Shown: positions 32,006-42,201, counted from the stretch's first letter. The stretch is DNA of 64,000 bases from Aquimarina sp. AU58 (GCF_900312745.1 NZ_OMPD01000014.1:1612001-1676000); one strand, 5' to 3'. Numbers and translations: made by a program. The notes: generated by a model from the sequence alone, not told the origin.

Positions 32006-34990
32006 TTAATTAATAGTTTCTAAAGTTTCGCACTCGAAATGTTGCTTTTCCTTCTTCTTGGCAGGCTGTGTTTTAAGACCGCTGTTTTTTGCCTTTAAAA
32101 GCATAGTAGAAAGTTTATTTCTTTCTGCTGCAATAGATTTTCTCATAGCCTTATCTTTTTCAAGATCAAAATACACGGCTCCTTCGATTATAGTTTTTTC
32201 TGCTTTAGCATATATAGATAATGGATGATCTGTCCACAGTACCAAATCTGCATCTTTACCTATTTTAATACTTCCTATCTTGTCATCGATATGTAAAAGT
32301 TTAGCAGGATTAAGAGTTACAAATTTCAAAGCGTCTTCTTCGCTTACACCACCGTACTTAACAGATTTTGCAGCTTCCTGATTAAGACGGCGAGACATTT
32401 CTCCGTCATCACTATTAATTGCAGTAACTACCCCTTGTTTATGCATAATTGCAGCATTGTATGGGATCGCATCATTAACTTCGTATTTGTACGCCCACCA
32501 ATCAGAAAAGGTAGACCCTCCAACACCATGTGCTACCATTTTATCTGCTAATTTATATCCTTCTAGGATATGAGTAAAAGTGTTAATTCTAAAATTAAAT
32601 TTTTCGGCAACCTTCATTAGCATATTGATCTCACTTTGAACATAAGAATGACAGCTGATATAACGTTGACCGTTTATGATCTCTGCCAGGGTTTCCATTT
32701 CGGTATCCTTGCGATAGGGTTTACCACTGGTCTTACGTTTATGATATTCTTTTGCACGAGAAAAGTAATCTATATACAATTGTTCGACTCCCATTCTTGA
32801 TTGTGGGAAACGGCTAAAACTTTGCCAGTTACTTTGTTTTACATTCTCGCCTAATGCGAATTTGATAAATTTGGGTGAATTTGGATAGATAAGATTATGA
32901 GCACTCTCTCCCCATTTTAATTTTATGATTGCAGAACGTCCTCCGATTGGATTAGCAGAACCGTGAAGTATCTGAATTGAGGTTACACCACCGGCCAGAT
33001 TTCTATAAATATCGATATCATCTGGAGAAACAACATCTTCGATAGTTACTTCGGCAGAAGAATTATGTCCAGCTTCATTAATTGCTGCCGCAGCGATATG
33101 AGAATGCTCGTCAACAATACCAGAAGTAAGATGTTTTCCTGTAGCATCTATTATTTTGGCGCTACTATCATTAAGGTTTTTACCAATAGCAGTGATTTTA
33201 CCATTTTTGACTAATACATCGGTCTCTGTTAAAATTCCGTCGGTTTCATTAGTCCAAACTGTTGCATTTTTAAATAGTAACGACTCTGACTTTGGTAATT
33301 GAGAGTTTCCATATGCTATATTAGGGTACACCACAGGAAGAACTTCGGGTTTTTCTTTTTTGTCGGTTGATTTTTTATCCTTTTTTTCTGAAGACTCTTC
33401 AGGTTTCTTTTTTACAGAAAAAGAAGTTTGTGCTCCATTAGGAAGAATAGCTTTACCGCTCCAAAAATTAGGAGCACCAGCAATACTGGATACAATCCTT
33501 GTATATTGCGTCTTAGTAGTGTCGGTATCAGTAAAAGTGATAGTTACCCAATCATTTTTATAGTTTATTTTGGATCCTAATTTTGTTTCTCCAAGTTTTA
33601 TTTCGGTTTTAGGTTTTGTAGGTTTTCCAGAAATAGACATATCATAGGTCTTTCCGGCAACGGTTAGCGTATAGTTACCGTTAATATCGGTAACATTCAT
33701 ATCATTCACTATATTTTTACGACCCTGTACCCAGTTTTCATAAATGATATTGTCTTTTGAAAATAATTCGCTTTTAGTGATTAGAAAGTTGGCATAACTT
33801 CCTTTTTTTATACTTCCTAAAAGATTACTCTTTCCTAAAATCTGCGCAGGTACTGTTGTTAGAGCAGCAATGGCAGTTTTTGTATCCAGACCATACTCAA
33901 TAGCTTTTATGATTCTATCTTTAAGATCTGCTATCTTTTTTAGTTTATGTGTAGTCAAAGAAAAGGTAATCCCATTTTTTGATAATACCGAAGGGTTTGT
34001 CGGGGCCTGGTTCCAATGTCTCATATCTCCAAGGCTTACCAAATTAGCCATAAAAGGATCTGAAACATCATAGGCTTCAGGAAAATCCAGAGGAATGATA
34101 TACTTGGCATTAGTAGCTTTTACTTTGTCGATTCTGGCATATTCATCTCCACCGCCAACAAGTATATATTGTGTCTTAAATTGATCCCCAACCTTATCAG
34201 CTCTAAACCCGTTTATTCGGCTTTCAGCTTCAAAAATTTGAGGAAGGTTTTTATTTCTGTTTAAGGCTTCTAGTGATAGATCTTTGTTGGTTGCATTACC
34301 ACCAGCATACCAATCGGCATCGTGATACATTTGTCTTAGAAGTGCCATAGCCCCCATAAGTGATGTAGGGTATATTTGTTTACTTTTATTACTCTTAGAA
34401 AAAGATAAGAATTGTGATGAACGATCACTTAATAATCGATCCCCTTCTGTACCTTCATTATTTAGAGCCACCAATAGCCCTGTTCCTCTTACAATGCCGT
34501 CGGGCATGTGTGTATTAAGTACTCCGAACCCTTCTTTTACATATTCTGTTGCTTTTTTGGCGTCATATTTAAATGATGTTAAAGCATTCGTTTCGGGACG
34601 AATGTGATCGTTCCAGTAGTACCCTTCTCGGGAAGCTTCGTATTGAGGATTACCACTAAAAGGACTTCCTCCTTTTCGTTTAGGTTTTTTGATACCAAAA
34701 TTGGTAAACAGATCAATAAAAGAAGCATAGATATGCTTCCCCTTTAGGTCAATTATCACACTATTCGCAGGGGCTGCAATGGCATTCCCTACCTGTATAA
34801 TCTTACCCTTTTGGATAACTAGAGTTCCATTTTTGATCTCGGTATCAGGTGTTGTGTGAATCGTTGCGTTTTTAAATACGGTGTAATTAGAATTGGTAGT
34901 GTTAACCCCATCATTTTTTGGAAAATAATCTTGAGAGTAAGAATTTAAAATTCCGAATATCACCGTAAGTGATAATAGAAGTTTTTTCAT
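32006..34990 (-). CDS. secreted protein with two amidohydrolase domains
   Basis: 994 residues with a signal peptide (MKKLLLSLTVIFGILNSYSQ). The first amidohydrolase-like domain (about 30-430) lacks the metal H-x-H: GKHIYASFIDLFTNFGI. A linker of about 130 residues, rich in K and E near 540-560, leads to a second domain (about 570-970) that is intact: GIVDEHSHIAAAA, ISCHSYVQSEI, NTFTHILEGY and TAINSDDGEM, with LNPAKLLHIDDKIGSI at the end. It likely acts as a periplasmic metal-dependent hydrolase of unknown substrate, perhaps a cyclic amide or peptide. It is first in a two-gene unit with the degenerate 430-residue relative. Confidence 0.88.
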   Translation of the reverse strand: MKKLLLSLTVIFGILNSYSQDYFPKNDGVNTTNSNYTVFKNATIHTTPDTEIKNGTLVIQKGKIIQVGNAIAAPANSVIIDLKGKHIYASFIDLFTNFGIKKPKRKGGSPFSGNPQYEASREGYYWNDHIRPETNALTSFKYDAKKATEYVKEGFGVLNTHMPDGIVRGTGLLVALNNEGTEGDRLLSDRSSQFLSFSKSNKSKQIYPTSLMGAMALLRQMYHDADWYAGGNATNKDLSLEALNRNKNLPQIFEAESRINGFRADKVGDQFKTQYILVGGGDEYARIDKVKATNAKYIIPLDFPEAYDVSDPFMANLVSLGDMRHWNQAPTNPSVLSKNGITFSLTTHKLKKIADLKDRIIKAIEYGLDTKTAIAALTTVPAQILGKSNLLGSIKKGSYANFLITKSELFSKDNIIYENWVQGRKNIVNDMNVTDINGNYTLTVAGKTYDMSISGKPTKPKTEIKLGETKLGSKINYKNDWVTITFTDTDTTKTQYTRIVSSIAGAPNFWSGKAILPNGAQTSFSVKKKPEESSEKKDKKSTDKKEKPEVLPVVYPNIAYGNSQLPKSESLLFKNATVWTNETDGILTETDVLVKNGKITAIGKNLNDSSAKIIDATGKHLTSGIVDEHSHIAAAAINEAGHNSSAEVTIEDVVSPDDIDIYRNLAGGVTSIQILHGSANPIGGRSAIIKLKWGESAHNLIYPNSPKFIKFALGENVKQSNWQSFSRFPQSRMGVEQLYIDYFSRAKEYHKRKTSGKPYRKDTEMETLAEIINGQRYISCHSYVQSEINMLMKVAEKFNFRINTFTHILEGYKLADKMVAHGVGGSTFSDWWAYKYEVNDAIPYNAAIMHKQGVVTAINSDDGEMSRRLNQEAAKSVKYGGVSEEDALKFVTLNPAKLLHIDDKIGSIKIGKDADLVLWTDHPLSIYAKAEKTIIEGAVYFDLEKDKAMRKSIAAERNKLSTMLLKAKNSGLKTQPAKKKEKQHFECETLETIN

Positions 34991-35048
34991 AAATGTAGTG
35001 TAAAAGTAAATTGAATCAGATTTAAAGATAATGGTTGAAATAAAAAGA

Positions 35049-35098
35049 GGTTGTTAATTAAGATTGTTTTAACATTAGCTATTACCCTATTAAATTTG
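35049..35098 (+). promoter_or_regulatory. shared upstream block and -7 element of paralogue 1
   Basis: GGTTGTTAATTAAG at 35049-35062 recurs at 35999-36012 before the second paralogue. TAAATTTG (35091-35098) is a -7 match, 47 bp before the ATG at 35146. The -33 box is unclear. Confidence 0.5.
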
Positions 35099-35145
35099 TA
35101 TTTTTAGAGTTATAACTATGTTGATTAACAATAGAATGTATAATA

Positions 35146-35841
35146 ATGAAAAGTTTTTTTATTCTTTTTTTATGGATTGGTAATACTTTGATGATTGGTC
35201 AAACTAATATAAACAACGACTTTAATTCTAGTAATAACTTGGCATATGATACTACAAAAGTACTTAACGTATATAGTAGCCCTACTGGAAATAGCTATAC
35301 CGAAAAATCGATAAAGGGACATAAATATTATGATGAGGAGTATAAAATAGCAGAGATTTATGTTGATGATAGGATGATTCATAAATATGCTATTCGTTAT
35401 GATGCCTATCATGATCAAATTGAGGTTATAGAAAATGATAAAAAATTTGTGCTTTCTAAAGAAAATAAAATCCGGGTGGTTTTGAAAGGCTATGAATATG
35501 GGGTATTATTAAATAAAAAAGGAGTAGAAGAGTATTTTATTATTTTTAATAAGAACAAAGAAACTTCATTAGTATTAAAAGCAAGAAAAAAAATTGAGGA
35601 TGCCAAAAAACCTCAATCAGGTTTTGAGAAATATAAACCACCGGCTTTTTATAGAGATTATTCTTATTTTATAAAAAACAATTCAGGTGATTTAAAGAAA
35701 GTAAGACTAAAAAAGAATAACATTCTTACTGCTTTGAAAGATAAAAAAGAAGCAGTTGAAAAATTTGCCTCTTCAAAGAAATTGAAGTTTAAAAAAGAAT
35801 CAGATGTAATTAAGATTATAGATTACTACAATACATTGTAG
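35146..35841 (+). CDS. secreted protein of unknown function, tandem paralogue 1
   Basis: 231 residues with a signal peptide (MKSFFILFLWIGNTLMIGQ). The body has a short-motif N-terminal part (LNVYSSPTGNSYTEKSIKGH) and a lysine-rich C-terminal helix region (AVEKFASSKKLKFKKESDVI). It is closely related to the gene at 36080, especially in the last 90 residues (DLKKVRLKKNNILTALKDKK versus DLTRIKLKKKDVLGILKDKK). I do not recognise the family. The pair looks like a tandem duplication including its upstream region. Confidence 0.75.
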   Translation: MKSFFILFLWIGNTLMIGQTNINNDFNSSNNLAYDTTKVLNVYSSPTGNSYTEKSIKGHKYYDEEYKIAEIYVDDRMIHKYAIRYDAYHDQIEVIENDKKFVLSKENKIRVVLKGYEYGVLLNKKGVEEYFIIFNKNKETSLVLKARKKIEDAKKPQSGFEKYKPPAFYRDYSYFIKNNSGDLKKVRLKKNNILTALKDKKEAVEKFASSKKLKFKKESDVIKIIDYYNTL

Positions 35842-36079
35842 TGCTATTTTAGAGTCTTGTCTTGCACTAATTTTAAGATAAAAATATAATTTCTACTATC
35901 CTTTCTATTTTAACTTCCAATAGAAACAGAATAAATACATTCAGAAACCTCAATTTAATAGAGGTATCATTTGCAAAGCAACAATTGATATAGCAAAGGT
36001 TGTTAATTAAGGTTTATTTAACAGGTAAGTTTTTTTTCTTGTAGACTTAATATTTACTTTATCTAATTGAATTAAAATT

Positions 36080-36772
36080 ATGTTTCTTATGAAAAAAAAT
36101 GTTGTTGTTCTTGGTTTATTTTTTCATCTTTTTCTTTTTAGTCAAGAAGTTCAGGTTAATACTGAATTAAATTCTGATGGTACTTCTACCGTCTTAAGTG
36201 CATATGCGAAACCTATTGTAACAAATTATTCTGAAGAATCTATTACGGGAAGTAAATACCACGAAGAAGAGTATATGATTGCTGAAGTATATCTTGATAA
36301 TAAAAAAATTCATAAATGTGCTGTTAGGTATGACGCATATTCTGATGAAATAGAGGTTGCAGCAAACGATAAAAAATATGTATTGTCAAAAGGAGAAGGT
36401 ATTAAGACTATTTTAAAGGACTATGAATATCAGAGGTTAGATCAAAAAGGGAATACTGGTTATTTTATAATTTTCAATAAAAATAAAGAAACTTCTCTGG
36501 TCCTAAAGGCAAAAAAGAAAATCAAAGAAGCGGTTGAACCTAAATCAGGTTTTGGAAATTATGTTCCTCCAAGTTTTATTAAAGATTATAAGTATTTTAT
36601 AAAAAATAGAGCAGGGGATTTAACAAGGATAAAACTTAAAAAGAAAGATGTTTTAGGTATCTTAAAAGATAAAAAAGAAGAACTTGAAAAGTTTGCTGCT
36701 TCAAAGAAATTGAAATTTAAAAAAGAAGCAGATTTAGTTAAAATTATAAATTACTATAATACATTGTTATAA
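36080..36772 (+). CDS. secreted protein of unknown function, tandem paralogue 2
   Basis: 230 residues (or 227 from the ATG at 36089, MKKNVVVLGLFFHLFLFS, which reads better as a signal peptide). The same architecture as the gene at 35146: a Y-x-E-E-x-I-A-E-x-Y core, then FGNYVPPSFIKDYKYFIKN, ending KIINYYNTLL. Its stop abuts the stop of the convergent DUF3810 gene with no spacer. Function unknown. Confidence 0.75.
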   Translation: MFLMKKNVVVLGLFFHLFLFSQEVQVNTELNSDGTSTVLSAYAKPIVTNYSEESITGSKYHEEEYMIAEVYLDNKKIHKCAVRYDAYSDEIEVAANDKKYVLSKGEGIKTILKDYEYQRLDQKGNTGYFIIFNKNKETSLVLKAKKKIKEAVEPKSGFGNYVPPSFIKDYKYFIKNRAGDLTRIKLKKKDVLGILKDKKEELEKFAASKKLKFKKEADLVKIINYYNTLL

Positions 36773-37837
36773 TTACAACTTTGTCTTATAATAATTAACT
36801 AATAAAGCTACAACATAACTATAGGTCTCCATACCATCAGGTTGGTTATTAGCTTTTAAATAACTATCGTAAGTACTTTTAAAAATGGGTTCCAGGGGAT
36901 TTTCAAAAGATTCCCAGAACTCATTTACTTCGATATAATTTCTTCTAATACCAGGTCTTAACTTTTCGATAAGACAGATTGCTTTTTCTTCATTACGAAG
37001 ATAAAGATCGTTTAGGCAAAATTTTAAGGCAAAGGTAGCCCCACTATAATTAAAATATACATCATCATAATTCATTGTAGTCAATGCCGCTATAAAATTG
37101 GCTTCATTTTCTTTGGCAAACCCTAATTGATGTGCTTCTTCGTGACAACTAGTAGTAGGTGCCTTGTAATTGAGTATTAGTCCATTTACCTGCGCTTCAT
37201 TGGTAATAGGATTTAAATACCCGCTAAAACCCATATAGGTAAGAGGAAGACTTAATATAGACGTTTTAATACTTTTAGGGTGATATTGTAATATAGGAAA
37301 TATTTGATGTAACTGATCGTATGCAGGAACTGTTTTTTGAAATATTTCTTCTTTAGAATAGGGGATGTGTATCGGTAGAGAATCGTTAGATTCTAGTTGC
37401 AAATGCAAAGAATTGGCTTGAATTATTAATTTTTCTGAAACGGTAATTAGTTCTTCTTCAGTATATTCGTCATCTAATTCTAATATCTCATGTAGGGGTA
37501 ATCTATAGTAATTCATTCCCCAAAGAATATGAAAACAAGCATACACAATAGATAAAGTAGCACCAATATCCAATACTACTTCTTTCCACAACAAACGCTT
37601 CTTAAATACTTTTTTAAATAAAAAACGTATTAGCATAATAATCAAAACACAATATAAAATGTCACCAAAAGAAAATGGAAGCCATCCAAATACATATCGC
37701 AAAGCCTTAGAGATATAAACAAACAAGCCGTTACTATAAAATCGTTCTATAACTTCGGGGAAAAAAGAAAGAATTTGAATCAGAATGATTTGAACGGGAA
37801 GTAATATGGTGAGATAAAGTTTTGTCTTAGATTGCAT
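36773..37837 (-). CDS. DUF3810 membrane protein with a zinc-peptidase-like motif
   Basis: 354 residues with three N-terminal membrane segments (about 7-27, 50-70, 86-108). A soluble domain follows, with TSCHEEAHQLGFAKENEANF: an H-E-E-x-H motif like the H-E-x-x-H zinc site of metallopeptidases with a downstream glutamate-rich helix (E-N-E-A-N). This is the DUF3810 family of Bacteroidetes. Function has not been shown to my knowledge; membrane proteolysis is inferred. Confidence 0.85.
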   Translation of the reverse strand: MQSKTKLYLTILLPVQIILIQILSFFPEVIERFYSNGLFVYISKALRYVFGWLPFSFGDILYCVLIIMLIRFLFKKVFKKRLLWKEVVLDIGATLSIVYACFHILWGMNYYRLPLHEILELDDEYTEEELITVSEKLIIQANSLHLQLESNDSLPIHIPYSKEEIFQKTVPAYDQLHQIFPILQYHPKSIKTSILSLPLTYMGFSGYLNPITNEAQVNGLILNYKAPTTSCHEEAHQLGFAKENEANFIAALTTMNYDDVYFNYSGATFALKFCLNDLYLRNEEKAICLIEKLRPGIRRNYIEVNEFWESFENPLEPIFKSTYDSYLKANNQPDGMETYSYVVALLVNYYKTKL

Positions 37838-38016
37838 GGGATAAAGATATTTACAATTCTCAATTTAGAATGAAGAATTAAGAGTTTTTTAGTATCTATT
37901 CGTTTGATTCTAGAAACTTTGAGACTTTGATAGCACTATGCTTTGATACTTGATTTAAAATTTAGAATTTTGCTGCATATCTATAATATAAAGCTGTCAA
38001 TATTTAAACATCAATT

Positions 38017-39477
38017 ATGAATTCAGAAATAAGAAGCCTTGAGCCTAAAGTGATATGGAATAAATTTGCAGATCTTAATGCAGTCCCCAGACCTTCAAAA
38101 AAAGAAGAACGTGTCATTGCGTTTATGAAAAATTTTGGAGAATCATTAGGGTTAACTACCGAAATAGATAAGGTTGGTAATGTTCTAATAAGAAAACCAG
38201 CTACTCCGGGAATGGAAGATCGAAAAGTAGTGGTGATGCAGTCCCATCTGGATATGGTACATCAAAAAAATGCAGATACCGATTTTGATTTTGATACCCA
38301 AGGTATAGAAATGTATATCGATGAAGATTGGGTTAGAGCCAAAGGAACAACTCTTGGTGCCGATAATGGATTAGGAGTAGCTACTATTATGGCAGTTCTA
38401 GAATCTACAGATATAGCACATCCTGCTATCGAGGCATTACTTACCATAGATGAAGAAACTGGGATGACAGGTGCTATGGGATTAGAAGGAGGATGGTTAC
38501 AAGGAGATATATTACTAAACCTGGATACCGAAGAAGATGATGAAATAGGAGTTGGTTGTGCCGGCGGAATTGATGTTACAGCAAAAAGAAATTACAAAGA
38601 AGAACCAGTTGCAGAGGGTAAAGTAGGATATACAATTGCTATTACAGGACTTAGTGGTGGGCATTCTGGCATGGATATTCATAAAGGATTAGGGAATGCT
38701 AATAAAATAATGAATAGACTATTGTTTGATGGTTTTGAGAATTTTGGTTTACAAATTAGTGAAGTAAAAGGAGGAAGCCTACGCAACGCAATCCCGAGAG
38801 AGAGCTTTGCGATAGTTGTAGTAGATGCAGTACAGGCAAAAGCTTTTGAATTCGAAATAGGTGAGTTGTCAAAAACAATCCAGAATGAGCTTTCTATTGC
38901 TGATCCTGATCTTACCATAGAAATTAATACTACTGATTTACCAGCGCAGGTAATGGAGTTAGGTGTTCAGGAAGGGGTAATAAAGGCGTTATATGCTGCA
39001 CATAACGGAGTGTATACCATGAGTGCTTCAATCCCTGATCTGGTAGAAACTTCTAATAATATTGCTAAAATAACAATAGGACAAGGAGATATCACTATCG
39101 AATGTCTAACCCGTAGTAGTGTAGAATCTTCTAAGCTAGATCTTGCAAACAAGTTAAGAGCTACTTTTGAGTTAATAGGATGTGAAGTAATTACTAGTGG
39201 TGATTATCCTGGTTGGGCGCCTAATATGAATTCTCCAATTTTAAAAGTAATGGACGAATTGTATCAAAACCTTAATGGTGAAAAAGCACATGTAGCTGCC
39301 TGTCATGCAGGATTAGAGTGTGGTATCCTGGGGCAGAATTATCCAGATATGGATATGATATCATTTGGCCCAACAATCTTAGGAGCACATTCACCAGATG
39401 AAAGAACAAGCATCTCATCGGTACAGAAATATTGGAAATTCGTAAAAGAAATCTTAAAAGAAACTCCAAAGAAATAG
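38017..39477 (+). CDS. pepD: cytosol non-specific dipeptidase PepD (aminoacyl-histidine dipeptidase)
   Basis: 486 residues of the M20 family. It cleaves dipeptides, including Xaa-His, using two zinc ions. Metal and catalytic motifs are present: QSHLDMVHQ, GTTLGADNGLG, IDEETGMTGAMGL, LNLDTEED, GLSGGHSGMDIHKGLGNANK, HAGLECGIL and ILGAHSPDER. It stands alone and is followed by a long hairpin. Confidence 0.94.
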   Translation: MNSEIRSLEPKVIWNKFADLNAVPRPSKKEERVIAFMKNFGESLGLTTEIDKVGNVLIRKPATPGMEDRKVVVMQSHLDMVHQKNADTDFDFDTQGIEMYIDEDWVRAKGTTLGADNGLGVATIMAVLESTDIAHPAIEALLTIDEETGMTGAMGLEGGWLQGDILLNLDTEEDDEIGVGCAGGIDVTAKRNYKEEPVAEGKVGYTIAITGLSGGHSGMDIHKGLGNANKIMNRLLFDGFENFGLQISEVKGGSLRNAIPRESFAIVVVDAVQAKAFEFEIGELSKTIQNELSIADPDLTIEINTTDLPAQVMELGVQEGVIKALYAAHNGVYTMSASIPDLVETSNNIAKITIGQGDITIECLTRSSVESSKLDLANKLRATFELIGCEVITSGDYPGWAPNMNSPILKVMDELYQNLNGEKAHVAACHAGLECGILGQNYPDMDMISFGPTILGAHSPDERTSISSVQKYWKFVKEILKETPKK

Positions 39478-39524
39478 TAGTCACCTTTTGACTATAACTG
39501 TTAATTAAAAAATTGATAGTATAT

Positions 39525-39578
39525 AGACCTATCTTACTTATACCAGAATATGATATCTCGTATAAGTAAGGTAGGTCT
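39525..39578 (+). terminator. long hairpin after pepD
   Basis: A 19-bp stem (AGACCTATCTTACTTATAC with GTATAAGTAAGGTAGGTCT, one wobble) around a 16-nt loop, followed by T residues. Probable terminator. Nothing else is seen between 39579 and 39758. Confidence 0.7.
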
Positions 39579-39758
39579 TTCGGTTTATAGAAGTATACAT
39601 TAAAAGCATTCTATAATAACCCTTTAATTCATTGTTGTAGAATTTTCTTATCATATTCACTTGAATTAATTACTTTTAAACTACAGTAGAAATCGACTCT
39701 AGTCTTTTTTTAATTATATAATTAGCATAAAATAGCTGTGCGTTACCTTAAAATAATA

Positions 39759-40469
39759 ATGATAAAAAAAATAGTAGTAGTTCTAATTATAATGAGTATG
39801 TCGGGGTGTGGTAACTCACAAACCAATAAAAAAGCACATTCGGTTCTTGTAGATACAACAAAAATAATAGCTATAAATAACTCATATCCTAATAAAAAAG
39901 TAAACCTTTCTAATGATAAGCGACATAACATCGATGAAAGGAAAACTGAAATTAGTATTAAAAATAAGTCTGATTATTCAGAAAATTTCATTGAAGGACT
40001 CAAAAAATTAGGAGAGAAGAAAATTACACTTTCAGATAATCTGTTGATTTTAAATGATACAGATACAATTTATTTTCCAGAAACTCCAAAAATAAATCGT
40101 CGAATAACATTAACAGGTAAAAAGGGTAATCTTACTATTGCGGTTACAATTAAACGATTTAATTATACTACAGTCGATTATAGAATTGAGATAACAGAAT
40201 TTGGTAAATCAAATCATAGCCAAAAAGGAAAAGCCGACATAGCTTCGAGTTTCTATTTTGGTGACGAATCTGATGAAAGTGAGAAAACCGGAGTTAGTTA
40301 TTTTGTAACAGAATTTTCTGAGCTAAGAGAAAGTGATTGTTATACGTATATTCGACTTGGATACGAAAAAGAAACCGGCCCTTATTTACTTGGAAAAATA
40401 ATAAAGAATTGTAATGGTAAACTATCGGATATAGATCTTGATAATTTTTCAACATTAATAGAAAAGTAG
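39759..40469 (+). CDS. lipoprotein of unknown function
   Basis: 236 residues from the ATG at 39759; a GTG at 39738 would add seven residues. Lipobox MSGC after MIKKIVVVLIIMS. The mature part starts with a low-complexity N/K/S-rich linker, then a beta-rich domain (NRRITLTGKKGNLTIAVTIK, then YRIEITEFGKSNHSQKGKAD). Not recognised. It opens a run of small, separately spaced genes. Confidence 0.65.
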   Translation: MIKKIVVVLIIMSMSGCGNSQTNKKAHSVLVDTTKIIAINNSYPNKKVNLSNDKRHNIDERKTEISIKNKSDYSENFIEGLKKLGEKKITLSDNLLILNDTDTIYFPETPKINRRITLTGKKGNLTIAVTIKRFNYTTVDYRIEITEFGKSNHSQKGKADIASSFYFGDESDESEKTGVSYFVTEFSELRESDCYTYIRLGYEKETGPYLLGKIIKNCNGKLSDIDLDNFSTLIEK

Positions 40470-40568
40470 GATGTTTAAAAATGATAACAACCTGTCATAG
40501 GTACGTATTTATGAAGACAAGAAAATCATAAAAACTACAAATCATAATGCACTAGACGAAAAGATAGT

Positions 40569-41078
40569 ATGAAAAAAAATAAAAAAATAAGTAGTGGCGT
40601 AAAAGTAGGACTTATAGCTATTACTATTAATATTATTACAGTTGCAGTTTATATCTACCAAACAAATCTAATGCAAAAAGAACAACATGCTTCGGTATGG
40701 CCTTATTTAGAATGGAGAATTATTTATAACCAGGATGATGGGGTAGTGTTAAAAGTTCGTAATAATGGCGTTGGTCCTGCAATAATTAACAAAGCAGCTA
40801 TAAAATTGAATAATAAATCTGTTCCAGTGTTAGATTCCTTATTTTCTAAACTTCTCGGAACCACTCAATTTCCGCATCTGACAGCAGAAGTTCAAAATCG
40901 AGTCTTACCTGCAGGAGAATCAATAAATATGATAAAAGTTGTTGACCCAATATGGGCAGAACTTCTTTATGCAAAAGTAAACAAAAGTAATTTTGAAATG
41001 AAAATATGTTACGAATCGATCTATGAGGATCAATGGGTATGTACCGGGACTACAGTTAAAGAATCTAGATGTAATTAA
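40569..41078 (+). CDS. membrane-anchored protein of unknown function
   Basis: 169 residues. One N-terminal membrane segment (about 10-30, VKVGLIAITINIITVAVYIY) is followed by a soluble part with SVWPYLEWRI and VLKVRNNGVGPAIINKAAIK. The N-G-V-G-P-A turn is typical of a small family of bacterial membrane-tethered proteins without known function. Two cysteines lie near the C-terminus (KICYES, WVCTGT). Confidence 0.65.
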   Translation: MKKNKKISSGVKVGLIAITINIITVAVYIYQTNLMQKEQHASVWPYLEWRIIYNQDDGVVLKVRNNGVGPAIINKAAIKLNNKSVPVLDSLFSKLLGTTQFPHLTAEVQNRVLPAGESINMIKVVDPIWAELLYAKVNKSNFEMKICYESIYEDQWVCTGTTVKESRCN

Positions 41079-41174
41079 CCTTTTAATAGGTATGCTTTAT
41101 TTTATTAGAAAATGAAACGAAAAATAAAAACTCCTCGATAGAAAATAAAAAACACAATCAAAATATTTTGTCAT

Positions 41175-41615
41175 ATGAAAGATACAGACGCACCAATTGT
41201 AGTAGAAGAAACTTATATGACGACCCTAGAAAATGTTTGGAAAGCCATAACAGAATTAGACCAAATGAAAAAATGGTTTTTTGAACAAATTGAATCGTTC
41301 GAAGCTAAAGAAGGATTTGAAACACAATTTGTTGTCGAGGTCGAAAACCGAAAATTTACTCACCTCTGGAAGATAACAGAAGTTATACCAAATCAAAAGA
41401 TAAAATACAATTGGAGATATAAAGAATATAACGGAGATTCATGTGTAACATTCGAATTGTTTGAAAACAAGAGTCATGTTAAACTTAAGTTGACCACCGA
41501 AATAATACACAGTTTTCCATCAAACATTCCAGAATTTACAAGAGAGAGTTGTGTAGGGGGTTGGGAGTACTTTATCAAAAGTAGTTTAAAAGAATACTTG
41601 ATGCCGAAAAAATAG
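41175..41615 (+). CDS. SRPBCC/AHSA1-like protein
   Basis: 146 residues matching the START-like AHSA1 fold: VVEETYMTTLENVWKAITEL, DQMKKWFF, FETQFVVEVENRKFTHLWKI, ITEVIPNQKIKYNWRYKE and the C-terminal helix CVGGWEYFIKSSLKEYL. The fold makes a hydrophobic pocket; the ligand is unknown. Confidence 0.85.
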   Translation: MKDTDAPIVVEETYMTTLENVWKAITELDQMKKWFFEQIESFEAKEGFETQFVVEVENRKFTHLWKITEVIPNQKIKYNWRYKEYNGDSCVTFELFENKSHVKLKLTTEIIHSFPSNIPEFTRESCVGGWEYFIKSSLKEYLMPKK

Positions 41616-41685
41616 ATGTACAACAAAACCCTATTCCCAGAGATAACCAAGTCATTACTTAGGTTTATTAATATCTTAATGAATT

Positions 41686-42201
41686 ATGGATAACAAAGAA
41701 ATTAAAATAAGGCAGCTTGTAGAATCAGATAAATCACAATTAGCAAAACTTGCCAACAATAATAATATATCAAACAACTTAAGAGATTATTTTCCAAATC
41801 CTTATAACGAAGAGGATGCTAAATCCTTTATTAAGATGACAATGCAACAGGACCCTACAGTAAGCTTTGGGATAGAATATAGAGGAGAACTTTGTGGAGT
41901 TATATCACTGATACTACAAGATGATATGTATAGAAAATCGGCAGAAATTGGGTATTGGTTAGGAGAACCCTATTGGGGTAAAGGGATTACTACAAAGGCA
42001 GTAGACCAGATAACCAAATATGGATTTGAAAAATTAAACCTGATCAGAATATACGCAGGAGTTATTGAATATAATACAGCTTCGATGAATGTCCTCGAAA
42101 AAAGCGGATTTAAAAAAGAAGGAATATTCCAAAAAGCAATTGTTAAGAATGGTAAAATTTGGAATGAACATAGATATTATATCTTAAATAAAAAGATATA
42201 G
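41686..42201 (+). CDS. GNAT-family N-acetyltransferase, RimJ/RimL-like
   Basis: 171 residues. Motif A is AEIGYWLGEPYWGKGITTKA, with the acetyl-CoA-binding G-x-G-x-x-T, then FEKLNLIRIYAGVIEYNTAS, MNVLEKSGFKKEGIFQKAIV and a final EHRYYIL. Typical of the RimJ/RimL-type that acetylates protein N-termini or small amines. Target unknown. Confidence 0.9.
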   Translation: MDNKEIKIRQLVESDKSQLAKLANNNNISNNLRDYFPNPYNEEDAKSFIKMTMQQDPTVSFGIEYRGELCGVISLILQDDMYRKSAEIGYWLGEPYWGKGITTKAVDQITKYGFEKLNLIRIYAGVIEYNTASMNVLEKSGFKKEGIFQKAIVKNGKIWNEHRYYILNKKI

